A DNA stretch of 38,742 nt, taken from the NCBI GenBank assembly GCA_903879715.1, contig CAIRMR010000050.1, positions 1 through 38,742 on the forward strand, read 5' to 3'. The position numbers and the translations under genes were made by a program. Each line of letters opens with the position of its first letter. Position 1 is the stretch's first letter. The notes beneath the pieces were generated by a model that was not told the origin of the DNA, ran no database searches, and saw nothing but the letters and a program-made list of their open reading frames with translations. Below, one piece after another: positions 1-10,500 of the stretch. Source of the DNA: an uncultured Bacteroidales bacterium (GTDB taxonomy: Bacteria > Bacteroidota > Bacteroidia > Bacteroidales > UBA4417).

Positions 1-346
1 AAAAAGCTCACCGCATCTCCAAAGTCTTGTTCAACAACAACCAAATGACCACCGAATGACAACTCAAAAACTCAATTTTTCTCCATTCCCTCGTTCAACA
101 ACAACCGAATGACCACTAAAAACTCACTGCATCTCCAAAGTCTTGTTCAACAACAACCGAATGACCACTAAAAAGCTCACCGCATCTCCAAAGTCTTGTT
201 CAACAACAACCGAATGACCACTGAATGACAACTCAAAAACTCAAATTTTCTCCATTCCCTTGTTCAACAACAACCGAATGACCACTAAAAAGCTCACCGC
301 ATCTCCAAAGTCTTGTTCAACAACCACCGAATGACCACCGAATGAC
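1..346. repeat. Tandem array of 53/64-bp intergenic repeats
   Basis: Six copies of the core GTTCAACAACAACCGAATGA begin at about 29, 93, 145, 198, 262 and 315, giving spacings of 64, 52, 53, 64 and 53 bp. The 64-bp version carries an extra GAATGACAACT-type insert and a different middle (CTCCATTCCC in place of CATCTCCAAAG). Copies are nearly identical, so the array is young or homogenised. No long reading frame crosses it. Its left edge lies outside the window. A related degenerate array is present in inverted orientation at 33285-33475. Confidence 0.9.
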
Positions 347-383
347 CTATTAATTTCCGCTTAATTCCAATTATTCAAACCCA

Positions 384-1340
384 ATGAAACCTGAAACCTT
401 TAACAAATATTTGAATGATCCGACTCTGCTGAATACCCAGACAGTGCGCGAATTATCGATTATGGTTGAAGAATTTCCTTATTTTCAGGTTGCCCGGATG
501 TTGCTGGCAAGGAATCTATACAATATCCAAAGCGAAGCATATCCACTCTCGCTCCGCCTGGCTGCTGCTTATGCCGGCGACAGGAAGAAACTGAAAAGTC
601 TTATTGAAGGGAATCCTGAAATATCTTATACTGCTCCTGAAATTGAATTACATCCAAAGCAGCAAACAGAAACTCCGAATTTAGCATCCGGGAATGAATC
701 TGCTGGTAAACATCTTGAAACGATAGAAAATAAAGAAGAAATTTTAAATGAAACACTTGTTGAAACTCCTGCAGATCAACTTAAGAATACAGAATCTGCC
801 GAAATAAGTGATATGAAAATTATAGATATAGCGAGTGATGAAGAAAACGATTCTTCTAAAGCAGAGGTTGAAGCAAATTTGACTGGTGAAATGGACATCA
901 AAATTCCTGTGGAGGTGCGGAATGAACAACCATTGGTTGTAATTCACAATCCGTTGATCGACAATATCTTTATGAGACTAAGCACGGTTCAGATAACCGA
1001 ATCGGAAGATCCCGATAAAGGTCTGCCTGGTGCGAATTCGGAATTAAATGAGATTACAGACAAGAAAGTCACAGCTCGTAATGAATTGGTTGAACGGTTT
1101 ATTCGTGAAGAACCCAGGATTAGTGCACCAAAACATGAATTCTTTAATCCCGAAGAAATTGCCCGGCAAAGTGCTAACGTTCCTGAAGATATGGTAAGTG
1201 AAACATTGGCAAAGATTTATGAACAACAAGGGCTAAATGCAATGGCAATAAAAATTTATGAAAAACTCATGTTGCTTATTCCCGAAAAAAGTAGTTACTT
1301 TGCAGCCCGAATTAATGAAATTACAAATAAGCTTAAGTAA
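384..1340 (+). CDS. Conserved hypothetical protein with C-terminal TPR-like segment
   Basis: A 318-residue protein with no signal peptide or membrane segment. The first ~75 residues are a helical, hydrophobic-patterned domain rich in Leu/Tyr. Residues ~80-250 are acidic, Glu/Asn-rich and probably disordered. The last ~55 residues (from about PEDMVSETLAKIYEQQG) read like one TPR-type helical hairpin (A-x-K-I-Y-E-x-L pattern). It sits 32 bp upstream of secG on the same strand and is probably co-transcribed with it. I recall an uncharacterised protein of this build next to secG in other Bacteroidota. The ATG at 384 follows directly on the repeat array. Function is unknown; a scaffolding or partner-binding role is inferred only from the TPR-like end. 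Confidence 0.8.
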   Translation: MKPETFNKYLNDPTLLNTQTVRELSIMVEEFPYFQVARMLLARNLYNIQSEAYPLSLRLAAAYAGDRKKLKSLIEGNPEISYTAPEIELHPKQQTETPNLASGNESAGKHLETIENKEEILNETLVETPADQLKNTESAEISDMKIIDIASDEENDSSKAEVEANLTGEMDIKIPVEVRNEQPLVVIHNPLIDNIFMRLSTVQITESEDPDKGLPGANSELNEITDKKVTARNELVERFIREEPRISAPKHEFFNPEEIARQSANVPEDMVSETLAKIYEQQGLNAMAIKIYEKLMLLIPEKSSYFAARINEITNKLK

Positions 1341-1372
1341 CACATTTATAAATACATAAAAATCAAACGAGT

Positions 1373-1705
1373 ATGAATGCTTTTATTTTTGTTTCTGTTT
1401 TGATCCTGATCGCTTGTGTGCTCATGATCCTGGTTGTTTTGGTTCAAAACTCAAAAGGTGGTGGATTGGCATCGAATTTTTCATCATCCAACCAGTATAT
1501 GGGTGTTCGTAAGACTGCCGATTTTCTTGAAAAATTTACCTGGGGATTAGCAATAGCAATGTTTGCGCTTTGTTTGTTTTCGATAGTTGTTATTCCTCGT
1601 GGTACAGGCAAGTCGGGTAAAGCTGATACTGAACTTCGTCAGAATATTGATGAAACTGCTCAGCCGGTTCAGGATTTCCAGGCTCCTCCTAAAGAAGAGA
1701 AGTAG
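1373..1705 (+). CDS. secG: Preprotein translocase subunit SecG
   Basis: SecG is the small accessory subunit of the SecYEG inner-membrane protein-conducting channel and assists SecA-driven export. The 110-residue product has two membrane helices (about residues 4-23 and 55-75). They flank the family's conserved cytoplasmic loop containing VVLVQNSKGGGLASNF. The C-terminal tail is charged and variable, as usual. The gene lies 32 bp behind the TPR-like gene and is followed by a strong intrinsic terminator, so it ends that transcription unit. Length and topology are typical. Confidence 0.95.
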   Translation: MNAFIFVSVLILIACVLMILVVLVQNSKGGGLASNFSSSNQYMGVRKTADFLEKFTWGLAIAMFALCLFSIVVIPRGTGKSGKADTELRQNIDETAQPVQDFQAPPKEEK

Positions 1706-1728
1706 AGATACTATTAAAATATTTTATA

Positions 1729-1769
1729 GGATGTCAGAATGTCACGTGCATTCTGACATCCTTTTTTTT
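1729..1769 (+). terminator. Intrinsic terminator after secG
   Basis: A perfect 13-bp stem (1729-1741 with 1749-1761; arm GGATGTCAGAATG) with a 7-nt loop is followed by eight T residues. It lies 24 bp after the secG stop and insulates the groES promoter region. Confidence 0.93.
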
Positions 1770-1883
1770 ATGTGAATTTATAGCGCTTTATTATTGGCTC
1801 AATTCGCATCCATTCTCTTGTCAATATATTTAAAATCAGTATTTTGCATAACATGCAACAAAGGTGCAAACTACTGCCATTTA

Positions 1884-1891
1884 TAAGTTTG
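1884..1891 (+). promoter_or_regulatory. Candidate -7 promoter element for groESL
   Basis: TAAGTTTG matches the Bacteroidota -7 consensus TAnnTTTG and lies 75 bp before the groES start. No TTG was found at the usual -33 spacing. The overlapping TGGCACG (1890-1896) resembles a sigma-54 -24 box, but the matching -12 position reads GA rather than GC. No CIRCE-type inverted repeat was seen. Confidence 0.4.
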
Positions 1892-1966
1892 GCACGAATT
1901 ATGACTATAGAGTCATCATCAATCTAAAATTATTTAATCGTTTAACATAAAAATTAATTCAAAAAC

Positions 1967-2245
1967 ATGGCACAGGTAAATGTAAAGCCTTTGGCCGACC
2001 GAGTATTGGTTGAGCCGGCAGCAGCCGAACAAAAAACAGCAGGTGGTATCATCATACCCGACACCGCTAAAGAAAAACCACAGAAGGGCATAGTTGTAGC
2101 CATCGGAAATGGTAAAAAAGATGAGCCACTCACAGTAAAAGTTGGTGACCAGGTGTTATACGGCAAGTATTCAGGCACTGAGATAACCGTTGAAGGCAAA
2201 GATTATCTGATTATGCGCGAAAGTGATATTCTGGCTGTTATATAA
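1967..2245 (+). CDS. groES: Co-chaperonin GroES
   Basis: GroES forms the heptameric lid of the GroEL folding chamber in the cytoplasm. The 92-residue protein carries the N-terminal [11 protein letters not shown] strand, a mobile loop around residues 19-36 ([19 protein letters not shown]) that docks on GroEL, and the C-terminal [13 protein letters not shown] segment. It lies 26 bp upstream of groEL, the standard order. Length is normal for the family. Confidence 0.98.
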   Translation: MAQVNVKPLADRVLVEPAAAEQKTAGGIIIPDTAKEKPQKGIVVAIGNGKKDEPLTVKVGDQVLYGKYSGTEITVEGKDYLIMRESDILAVI

Positions 2246-2271
2246 TTATTAACATAAAAAATACTTCAGAG

Positions 2272-3909
2272 ATGAAAGGCAAAGAAATATTATTTGAAAG
2301 CGAAGCACGCGACCGAATGAAAAAAGGGGTTGATGCTTTGGCTAATGCGGTTAAAGTTACCCTCGGCCCAAAAGGTCGTAATGTGATTATTGAAAAAACT
2401 TATGGCGCACCTCAGATCACTAAGGATGGTGTTACTGTAGCCAAAGAAGTTGAAATGAAAGACCCTGTTGAAAATATGGGTGCTCAGATGGTGAAAGAAG
2501 TGGCTTCCAAAACTGCTGATGTAGCTGGTGACGGAACAACTACTGCTACCGTTCTTGCTCAATCCATTATCACAACCGGTTTGAAAAACGTTACTGCAGG
2601 TGCAAATCCTATGGATTTGAAACGTGGTATTGAAAAAGCTGTTGCTCTTGTTGTTGCTGATTTGAAAAGACAATCAGTAGCAGTTGGTGAAAGCATCGAA
2701 AAAATTCAGCAGATTGCAACAGTTTCGGCAAACAACGACCAAACCATTGGTAAATTGTTAGCTGAAGCTATGGAAAAAGTTTCCAAAGAAGGTGTTATCA
2801 CTATTGAAGAAGCTAAAGGTATTGAAACAACTGTAAAGGTTGTTGAAGGTATGCAATTCGACCGTGGATATATTTCACCTTACTTTGTTACCGATGCAGA
2901 AAAAATGGAAGTTGTTTTCGAAAATCCGTTAATCCTGATCCACGACAAAAAGATCAGCAGCATGAAGGATTTACTTCCGGTACTGGAAAAAGCGGTTCAA
3001 ACTGGCCGTCCTTTACTTATTATTGCTGAAGATGTTGACGGGGAAGCTCTTGCAACATTGGTTGTAAATAAAATCCGTGGCTCACTCAAGATTGTTGCTG
3101 TAAAAGCTCCTGGTTTTGGCGATCGCCGTAAGGAAATGCTTCAGGACATCGCTATCTTAACCGGTGGAACTGTTATTTCAGAAGAACAAGGATACCGTTT
3201 GGAAGATGCTGACCTGAGCTACCTCGGACAAGCTGAAAAAATCAATATTGATAAGGACAATACTACTATTGTCAGCGGTAAAGGCGCAAAAGAAGGTATT
3301 GTAGCACGTGTCAGCCAGATCAAAGCACAGATCGAAACTACCACATCGGATTACGATCGTGAGAAACTTCAGGAACGTCTTGCTAAATTAAGCGGTGGTG
3401 TTGCGGTTATCTATGTTGGCGCAGCCAGCGAAATCGAAATGAAAGAAAAGAAAGATCGTTTCGTTGACGCTTTACATGCTACCCGCGCAGCTATCGAAGA
3501 AGGAACTATCCCTGGGGGTGGTGTTGCTTACATCCGTGCTATTACAGTATTGGAAAACGTAAAGACCGACAACCAGGACGAAGAATTAGGTATCAAGATC
3601 GTGAAACGCGCTCTCGAAGAACCACTTCGCCAGATTGTTGCTAACGCAGGTCTTGAAGGTTCAATTATCGTTCAAAAAGTTAAAGATGGTAAAGACGATT
3701 TCGGATTCAACGCACGTACCGAAGTTTACGAAAACCTTTATTCCTCAGGTGTTATCGATCCTACAAAGGTAGCCCGCGTAGCTCTGGAAAATGCAGCTTC
3801 AATTGCCGGAATGTTACTCACTACTGAGTGTGTGATCTTCGAAGCAAAAGACGATAAAGAGCCAGCTATGCCAAATCCTGGTATGGGTGGTATGGGCGGA
3901 ATGTACTAA
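2272..3909 (+). CDS. groEL: Chaperonin GroEL
   Basis: GroEL is the double-ring ATP-dependent folding chamber. The 545-residue protein has the equatorial phosphate-binding DGTTT motif near residue 87, the family signature [12 protein letters not shown] near residue 405, and a flexible Gly-Met C-terminal tail (GMGGMGGMY). The start [16 protein letters not shown] is typical of Bacteroidota GroEL. It is cotranscribed with groES and followed by a strong hairpin. There is a single copy in the window with no missing catalytic segment. Confidence 0.98.
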   Translation: MKGKEILFESEARDRMKKGVDALANAVKVTLGPKGRNVIIEKTYGAPQITKDGVTVAKEVEMKDPVENMGAQMVKEVASKTADVAGDGTTTATVLAQSIITTGLKNVTAGANPMDLKRGIEKAVALVVADLKRQSVAVGESIEKIQQIATVSANNDQTIGKLLAEAMEKVSKEGVITIEEAKGIETTVKVVEGMQFDRGYISPYFVTDAEKMEVVFENPLILIHDKKISSMKDLLPVLEKAVQTGRPLLIIAEDVDGEALATLVVNKIRGSLKIVAVKAPGFGDRRKEMLQDIAILTGGTVISEEQGYRLEDADLSYLGQAEKINIDKDNTTIVSGKGAKEGIVARVSQIKAQIETTTSDYDREKLQERLAKLSGGVAVIYVGAASEIEMKEKKDRFVDALHATRAAIEEGTIPGGGVAYIRAITVLENVKTDNQDEELGIKIVKRALEEPLRQIVANAGLEGSIIVQKVKDGKDDFGFNARTEVYENLYSSGVIDPTKVARVALENAASIAGMLLTTECVIFEAKDDKEPAMPNPGMGGMGGMY

Positions 3910-3939
3910 GCTACAACCCAATCAAATATATTTTGTTTC

Positions 3940-3963
3940 AAAGCCCTGCTTCGGCGGGGCTTT
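3940..3963 (+). terminator. Intrinsic terminator after groEL
   Basis: AAAGCCCTGC pairs with GCGGGGCTTT (one G-T pair) around a stable C(TTCG)G tetraloop, 31 bp after the groEL stop. The downstream T-run is short and interrupted (TTTGGCGTTTT). Confidence 0.85.
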
Positions 3964-4031
3964 GGCGTTTTGCGAAAAGTAATTCAAAAGGCATAGATTA
4001 AAAAGTGAAATGTGATGGTTTCTTGGAATTT

Positions 4032-4065
4032 AGAATAAGACTGCAAAATCAGTCTTATTCTTTTT
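4032..4065 (+). terminator. Second hairpin/terminator between groEL and mazG
   Basis: A perfect 12-bp stem (AGAATAAGACTG, 4032-4043, with 4050-4061) encloses a CAAAAT loop and runs into a T tract. It lies about 70 bp after the first groEL terminator and may be a back-up terminator. Because TATACTTG follows immediately, an operator-like role for mazG cannot be excluded. The rest of 3964-4233 holds no gene. The stretch at 4130-4160 resembles the ACTATTTTCCATT-type low-complexity repeat found at 32275-32316. Confidence 0.7.
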
Positions 4066-4233
4066 ATACTTGCACTTTTCATCTTACGGCCAAGTTCTTT
4101 GATTTCAGTATTACGATTTTGTGGAGACTATTTTCTATTTTCCATTAACCATTTCCTAGTTCCCTCAGGGAGAGTTATCAACCATAAGCGGCGGGCTTTT
4201 ATACATTCCGTACCTTTACCAAAAATATATACA

Positions 4234-5007
4234 ATGGATCAACGACTGATAGAATTTGAGCGGCTGCTGAAAATAATGGACGAACTCAGGGCGCAATGCC
4301 CATGGGATAAAGAACAGACTTTTGACTCATTACGACATCTCACCATTGAAGAAACTTACGAGCTATCGGATGCCATCCTCGAAAAGAACCTGGACGAAAT
4401 CCGTAAAGAACTGGGCGACATGATGCTTCATATTGTGTTTTATGCCAAACTGGGCGAAGAAGCCGGTTCTTTTGGTATTGCCGATGTGCTGAAAGGAATA
4501 AATGAAAAGTTGATCAGCCGTCATCCACATATTTATAGTGATGTAAAAGTTGCCAATGCTACGGATGTGAAGGACAACTGGGAAAAGATAAAACTAACCG
4601 AAGGCCGTGAATCGGTGCTCGAAGGCGTTCCTATGTCGTTGCCTGCAATGGTAAAAGCGTACCGTATTCAGGATAAAGTCCGCGGGGTTGGATTTGATTG
4701 GGATAATGTAACACAGGTTTGGGAAAAAGTGGAAGAGGAAATTGCAGAGTTGAAACACGAACTCAACAATGGGCATGACAAAGATCGTACTGAAGACGAA
4801 TTTGGCGATTTGATGTTTGCCTTAATCAATTATGCCCGGTTTATTGATGTAAATCCCGAAACAGCCCTCGAACGTACTAACCGAAGGTTTATCAGCCGCT
4901 TTAAACATCTCGAAAAAGCTGTAAATGCCGATGGTAAAGATCTGCATAAAATGAATTTAGCTGAAATGGATGTTTACTGGGATAGAGCAAAAGAGAAGGT
5001 AGGCTGA
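4234..5007 (+). CDS. mazG: Nucleoside triphosphate pyrophosphohydrolase MazG
   Basis: MazG hydrolyses (d)NTPs to the monophosphate plus pyrophosphate, cleaning the nucleotide pool. The 257-residue product has the two tandem MazG domains of the full-length family. The first has CPWDKEQTFDSL, EETYE and ELGDMMLHIVF; the second has EEEIAELKHE and EDEFGDLMFALINYARF. These supply the ExxE and ExxD Mg-binding residues. The frame stays open upstream to 4099, but that extension is translated from low-complexity repeat DNA. The ATG at 4234 begins MDQRLIEFERLLKIMDELR, the normal family start, and gives about the E. coli length. Confidence 0.95.
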   Translation: MDQRLIEFERLLKIMDELRAQCPWDKEQTFDSLRHLTIEETYELSDAILEKNLDEIRKELGDMMLHIVFYAKLGEEAGSFGIADVLKGINEKLISRHPHIYSDVKVANATDVKDNWEKIKLTEGRESVLEGVPMSLPAMVKAYRIQDKVRGVGFDWDNVTQVWEKVEEEIAELKHELNNGHDKDRTEDEFGDLMFALINYARFIDVNPETALERTNRRFISRFKHLEKAVNADGKDLHKMNLAEMDVYWDRAKEKVG

Positions 5008-5151
5008 GAAGAGTAGTGCAAACAGCCAGCATAGTGCAATTTATTGCCTTATACCGCAGATTTGAATTATACATTTTCCCAAACAACCGTCTCATTACAC
5101 CTTATTACCGTATTCCTTCTCCTGGCTTTTTTCTCTTTACCTCTGGTCATT

Positions 5152-6810
5152 TCATTTGATTATCTGAATTTTCTGATTTTCACTACCGAAGTCTAAAAAA
5201 TACAAACCTGCTGGTATTCGCGATATATCAATGGAAGTGCTTTTCCCTGTTATGCTGCCAGTCATGACTTGCCTGCCTTGCAAATCCATAATGGCAAATG
5301 ACTTATTGGTAGGAATAGAATTCAATTCAATGGTAATCATTCCTTTACCTGGATTTGGATATACTTTTAATGATGCAGTTTTAGCGGTTGTATGTTTAAT
5401 TCCGACTGATGGACCATCACTATATTTCCAAAGTTCATTTCCTGCCGTTTTTGCAAAGGTGCTGCGAAACCAAAGAGCATCCTGAAAAACGATATACTCA
5501 TAAGTGGAATTCAATGGATAGTAGCCGGATGTGGAATCACAGACCATTCTCATTGTGCCCGCATCGGTACCATCCGTCCTCCAGAGCTGATTGTCAAAGG
5601 TGCCATCACTTGCCCGGAAGTACAGGTTGTCGTGGTAAGCTTTGAAATAGACAGCGGTACTTCCAAATGTGCCAGAACGAATATCTTTTAACATTGATGT
5701 TCCGGAAACAGTTCCGTCCGAAACCCATAATTCATCTCCATAAGGTGTCTGGTTTGCGCTGAAATATAATTTTTCGTTAAAAACATACATATCTTCATCG
5801 TGAGGATCAGTATATCCATTGTGGCTGCTTCCGGTGCCGGGTTCAATATCCATAAAAATACGGGTTCCTTCTGTTGTTCCAACGGTTACCCACAATTCAG
5901 TTCCATTAACGCCATCATCAGCCCTGAAGAAAACACTGCCATTATAAGCTATAAAGTTTTTAGGTGAACCGTTGGATGTTCCCGGTCTTGTGGCCTTAAG
6001 CAATTTTGTTCCGGCAATTGTTCCTTTTGTTACATAGAGTTCTTTGCCTTCAGCAGCCGATCGTGCAACAAAATATACCATGGTATCGCCCACAGCGTAA
6101 AAAAGTGCCGGATCGGATGGATTGCTGCCGGCATAAATGTCCATTAATTGAAATGTTCCGGGAACAGTTCCGTCCGTTATCCATGGTTCGTAACCTTGTA
6201 TCCCTTTTGCAACGAATAAAAGTTTATTACCAAAAGTTATTGATTCGAGGCCATTGTATCCTCCGGCAATCCCTGCAATAAAGCTGTAAAACATACTTGT
6301 TCCATCCGGGGTTCCGTCCGAAGACCAAAGCTCATATCCGTTTATACCATCGGTTGCGCCAAAATATAGTTTACCATTTAAAATATTAAAGTCACCAGGT
6401 TTGGAATCTGATGATCCTGCATTGATATCTTTAAAAAGCTGGGTACCTTCAGGAGTGCCGTCCGTAACCCAGATTTCTTCACCACGAGAGCCATCACGGG
6501 CATTAAAGAAAAGCCGGTTTTTAAAAATAATAAATTGCGCAGGATTGGAACTGCCTGTTCCTGGCCTGATGTCTTTTAAGACTTGTGTTCCGGCTTGAGT
6601 TCCGTCAGATACCCATAATTCTTCGCCATTTACATTATCGTAAGCCGCAAAGTACATTTTCCCGTTATACTCGGTAAAATACCTGGGCATGCTGCTTGGG
6701 TCAGGCACTTTAGCAGTAAATAAATCGAACAATTCCCATGTTTGTGCAAAGGATCTTCCGGTAAAGAAAATCAGAGATAGACTTAATGCAACCGATAGAC
6801 TTTTTTTCAT
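5152..6810 (-). CDS. Secreted ELWxxDGT-repeat protein with T9SS sorting domain
   Basis: A 552-residue secreted protein. Residues 1-22 form a signal peptide ending SFAQ. The body contains eight repeats of ~45-55 residues, each with a version of G-x-ELW-x-x-DGT-x-x-GT-x-x-x-KDI, plus a truncated ninth (GNELWKYSDG); this pattern matches the ELWxxDGT repeat family and predicts a beta-propeller. The last ~75 residues (from VYPNPGKGMITIEL to the terminal Lys) match the type IX secretion C-terminal sorting domain, so the protein should cross the outer membrane and be surface-attached or released. Substrate is unknown. It appears monocistronic, with ~690 bp of non-coding DNA upstream. Two repeats are degenerate (YVTKGT, WVTVGT). 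Confidence 0.9.
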   Translation of the reverse strand: MKKSLSVALSLSLIFFTGRSFAQTWELFDLFTAKVPDPSSMPRYFTEYNGKMYFAAYDNVNGEELWVSDGTQAGTQVLKDIRPGTGSSNPAQFIIFKNRLFFNARDGSRGEEIWVTDGTPEGTQLFKDINAGSSDSKPGDFNILNGKLYFGATDGINGYELWSSDGTPDGTSMFYSFIAGIAGGYNGLESITFGNKLLFVAKGIQGYEPWITDGTVPGTFQLMDIYAGSNPSDPALFYAVGDTMVYFVARSAAEGKELYVTKGTIAGTKLLKATRPGTSNGSPKNFIAYNGSVFFRADDGVNGTELWVTVGTTEGTRIFMDIEPGTGSSHNGYTDPHDEDMYVFNEKLYFSANQTPYGDELWVSDGTVSGTSMLKDIRSGTFGSTAVYFKAYHDNLYFRASDGTFDNQLWRTDGTDAGTMRMVCDSTSGYYPLNSTYEYIVFQDALWFRSTFAKTAGNELWKYSDGPSVGIKHTTAKTASLKVYPNPGKGMITIELNSIPTNKSFAIMDLQGRQVMTGSITGKSTSIDISRIPAGLYFLDFGSENQKIQIIK

Positions 6811-7220
6811 AGTTATTTATTTTTTATTGATTTGATTACATAGTTGGAAGTCCGAGTAGTTTCATTCATTAATATTCTTAGCCTTAAACAGATCACTTTA
6901 ATTACAGATTCGGAGTGTCGTTTTTCAATTGCGAAGGACTGATGCTAAGGGCTGTAGATGTGTGTATCAGAATTTCCAGTAGCCCAGAGTTTTACTTTAA
7001 GATCAACACTGATAATAAATTTCATTTACTTAGAAATGAATGTAATCACCTATTAGTATGTAAATATACAAATAAATAAATATATAGATATTTGTTATCA
7101 AAAATAAAATGAAAGTTCACTTTTTTGCCGATTTCAGTTTTATATGCGCTGAAAGGAACTTTTTAACTGATACGACGGCTAACTTGAGTGTCTGATTTAT
7201 AGTCAGCCTATTAGTTTCAA

Positions 7221-7466
7221 CAATAAAAAAATCCCCGCCACTTTTCAGGAGGGCAATGAAAAAGTCCCTTCAAAGAAAATGGGATAAAAAAACTTATAGA
7301 ATTAGCAAATTAACGTTCTGCGAATTGCTTATTTGCGACAAAGAGTTTATTGCTTTTAAAATATTGCAAGGAAAATGGCTTGTACAAACATAATTGTACA
7401 AGCCATTAATTTATCAGTCAGTAGTTTTTCAGTGCCCTCCCTTTCAGTTACGGGGATTTTTATTGC
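7221..7466. repeat. Non-coding element bounded by ~40-bp inverted repeats
   Basis: The left arm (7221-7263, CAATAAAAAAATCCCCG... ending GGGCAATGAAAAA) reappears in reverse complement at 7424-7466 (GTTTTTCAGTGCCCTCC... ending GGGGATTTTTATTG) with small indels. A 14-bp hairpin sits inside. The element lies between the ccsBA stop and the upstream region of the ELWxxDGT gene. It encodes no plausible protein. A MITE-like insertion or a structured RNA are both possible. The rest of the gap 6811-7502 is AT-rich and featureless to me. Confidence 0.6.
7374..7407 (-). terminator. Hairpin, possible terminator of ccsBA
   Basis: A perfect 14-bp stem (AATGGCTTGTACAA, 7374-7387, with 7394-7407) has a 6-nt loop. 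On the minus strand it is followed by a TTTTCCTT tract about 100 nt after the ccsBA stop, which fits an intrinsic terminator for that gene. Confidence 0.6.
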
Positions 7467-7502
7467 AATCTTTATTATTCACTTTTCACTATTCGTTATT
7501 AA

Positions 7503-10500
7503 CTATTTATGATTCTTGTCCAGCGAATTCTGCTTTAATCCCGATGCAACTATTAACGCAAACAGCGAAAGAATTATACCCCAAGCCCAAAGCGGGAAAA
7601 TAGGTGTATCACCAGCCCCATAACTATGCATTCCTTTGGATAAATAATAGTTAACGCCGACAAAGGTCATGATCACACTGCCAAATCCCAGCACTGAAGC
7701 TACATTAAAAGCGTAAGCGCTGCTCATTTTTGGTATGAAGCGAATATGAAGTACCAGTGTGTATGCTATCACAATAATCAGAGCCCAAGTTTCCTTTGCA
7801 TCCCAGCCCCAGTATCGGCCCCACGATTCATTGGCCCATACGCCGCCCAGGAATGTTCCTATGGTCGCCAGCACAATTCCGACTGTGATGTTCATTTCGT
7901 TGATATAGGTGAGTTCGGTTATGATTGGATCTAAAAGTACTTTATTACGGCTGGTTTTAAATAAATTTATTGTCAGATTCATTAACCCGAGAAAGAATGC
8001 CAGACCCAGGAAACCATAACTGATTGTGAGTGTAGCCACATGGATGATTAACCAATACGATTTTAAAACAGGTTGAAGATTCGTTAATTGCGGATCGTAA
8101 CTGCTGTGACTGGCTGTCATCAGCATGAAGAAAGCCAGCAATGCGGTAGCCGCAAGCGTGATTTTCGAATAACGAACAAAGCAAAATCCGGCAAGCAAAC
8201 CGCCCCAGGCAATCAGTAACAACGATTCGTAACCGTTACTCCATGGAGCATGACCGGTTAGATACCAGCGGAGAATAAGGCCAAAAGTGTGGTATACAAA
8301 ACCTAAACCCAGAAGACCGATAGAAATATTCAGGCTCCATGCAATGAATTTACTTTTTTTAACCTGTAGGTTATCAATAAAGGCAAGCAACAGCAGAACC
8401 ACACTTAGCAATGCGTAGAAATTCCGGAGCACTATAAAAATCTGCAGTTTGTTGTAAAGGATCTCAGTATTGATCTTTGCATCCGAGGCGAGTAGTTCCG
8501 GTCCGGCAGAAGTTCTCTGAATACTGCTTATAAAACCCAGTATTTTATCCGCTTTGTTGAAATCACCTGTATTAATTCCATTGGCAGCTTCGGTAACATA
8601 GGCAAAAAGTATGTTCCGGTAATTGAACTGGCTAAGTTGCAGGTACTCATTAATAATGCTGATGGAACCGGAAAGTGGCATTGAGGCAACCTTATCGTCA
8701 ATACTTATCCATTTATTATTTGTTGAAGTCTGGTCCGGGAATATTCTGAGCATACTTCCGTTGATTGTCATTGCAAATATATTCATGCGCTCATCCACTT
8801 TAATAATTTCCTTATCGAAACTATTTTGTTCGGATTGCTTTTTCCGGAATGCTTCTTCAACAAACTGCTGAAGTTTATACTCGTTGTTACTGGTAAAGAA
8901 ATCCATAAATGAGGCATATTTAGTATTTATTCCTATCGCATCCTGGACCGATTTTTCGCGCACGTAAACAATTTTCTGCTGTTTCCAGAAGTCAGGGAAG
9001 AGCAACATATCGATCATTACCTGCATGGCATTCATTTTGCCTCTGCCATCGATTGTAAACTCATCTTTCCTCGATATTTTGTGCATCACATCATACGCAA
9101 GCGAATGTGCCGGCTCAAAACGGCCGTCGAAAGTCTGACTCAGCAGATGTCCGAATTTATCAGCATGTTCAGGTGAAACCGGTTTTTGAGGTGACTGCTG
9201 GCCAAAGGATAATATTGTGAATCCAATCAGGAAAACGGATATCAGGGTGCCCGCTTTCCTTTTGTTCTTTATTTCATTGATCTTGCGGGCGAGCATATAA
9301 AACCGGGAATTTTTATTGAATAATGTAAGTATAAAACCAACAATAAGTAAAAGGTATCCGAGATACGTTATTTTGGTTCCGTAATAATCATGGTTAACGG
9401 ATAAGATTGTGCCTTTCTCATCCTGATCATACGATGACTGGAAAAACCTGTATTTATTGTAATCCAGTACATTGTTCATGAAAATCCGGTGATTTTCTCT
9501 CAGGTTCTTCCTGTTGTCGATCAGCGTAACTTCGCTGGCATAGGATGAAGGGCTCATGGAACCTGCATAGCGGTCGAGGATGAAATCGTTCAATTGAATT
9601 GAAAACGGCAATTCAATGGCTTTTTCTCCATAGCCAATCTGCACCGGCAGATTTCCGAAGGTAAAGTTTTGCATATTCATCCTGTACCCGGCACCACCGA
9701 AAATGCTGGCCTCGTGCTTTTTGCCGTTCAGGGTTACTTCCATTACCAGTACATCAGTTCCTGTTTCTTCCGAAGTTCCGGCAACCCATTGTGTTTTGGC
9801 ATTTTTATGAAATGCAGTAAGATGGAAAACAGAGCCGTTGACAACATATATTTTTTCGTTCCCGAAATCGGTTTTCGTGTTCCCGGCAATGGTATCTTCG
9901 GGCTTCATATTCATATCGGCAACAATAATATCCAACTGAGAAACAAACTGCAGAACACCGTTTTCTTCACTTATTTCAACCAGGTTAACACTGTCTTTTG
10001 TGTTGAAACCTACAGTGAGATTACCTGAAGTTTTAGCATCTCCGTTTTCGATGAACAGATTTTGCTGGCCATTGGAACTTGCAACAATAAGTTCAATCAT
10101 GTTTTTCCCATCCGGCACATTATCCTGTATTTGCTGAACAGCATTTTGCAGATATGCTTTATAATCAATCTCAATTTTGCCTTTGGTTTCAGTTTCAAAC
10201 TCAGTATGAAATGAGTTTTCAGAGAAACTGCTAAGGTTGAAAGGCTTGTCGTATTCTAGTTTTCTGGCTGCATCCTGTATTGATATTTTAAGGTAAGGTT
10301 CGGAACTGTAAATAATATTCGAGGTTTCGCCTTCGCGGATGGGCATAGAACCTTCAAATCCAAAGTAACGGGTAACTCCGGCACCGATAATTATGATAAT
10401 GAATGCGCTGTGAAAAAGCAATCCTGCCCATTTTTTACGGCTCAGCAGGTTATACTGTTTTATGTGCCCGAACAGGTTGAGGATGAGTAACAGAAAAATA

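Noticed and set aside
1-346. CRISPR-like regular array
   Set aside because: Both the core and the intervening sequence repeat; there are no unique spacers, units vary between 53 and 64 bp, and no cas genes are present.
1890-1906. Sigma-54 promoter upstream of groES
   Set aside because: TGGCACG fits the -24 box, but the -12 dinucleotide at the right spacing is GA, not GC.
4099-4233. N-terminal extension of MazG by 45 residues
   Set aside because: The extension is encoded by low-complexity intergenic repeat DNA, and the family-like start is at 4234.
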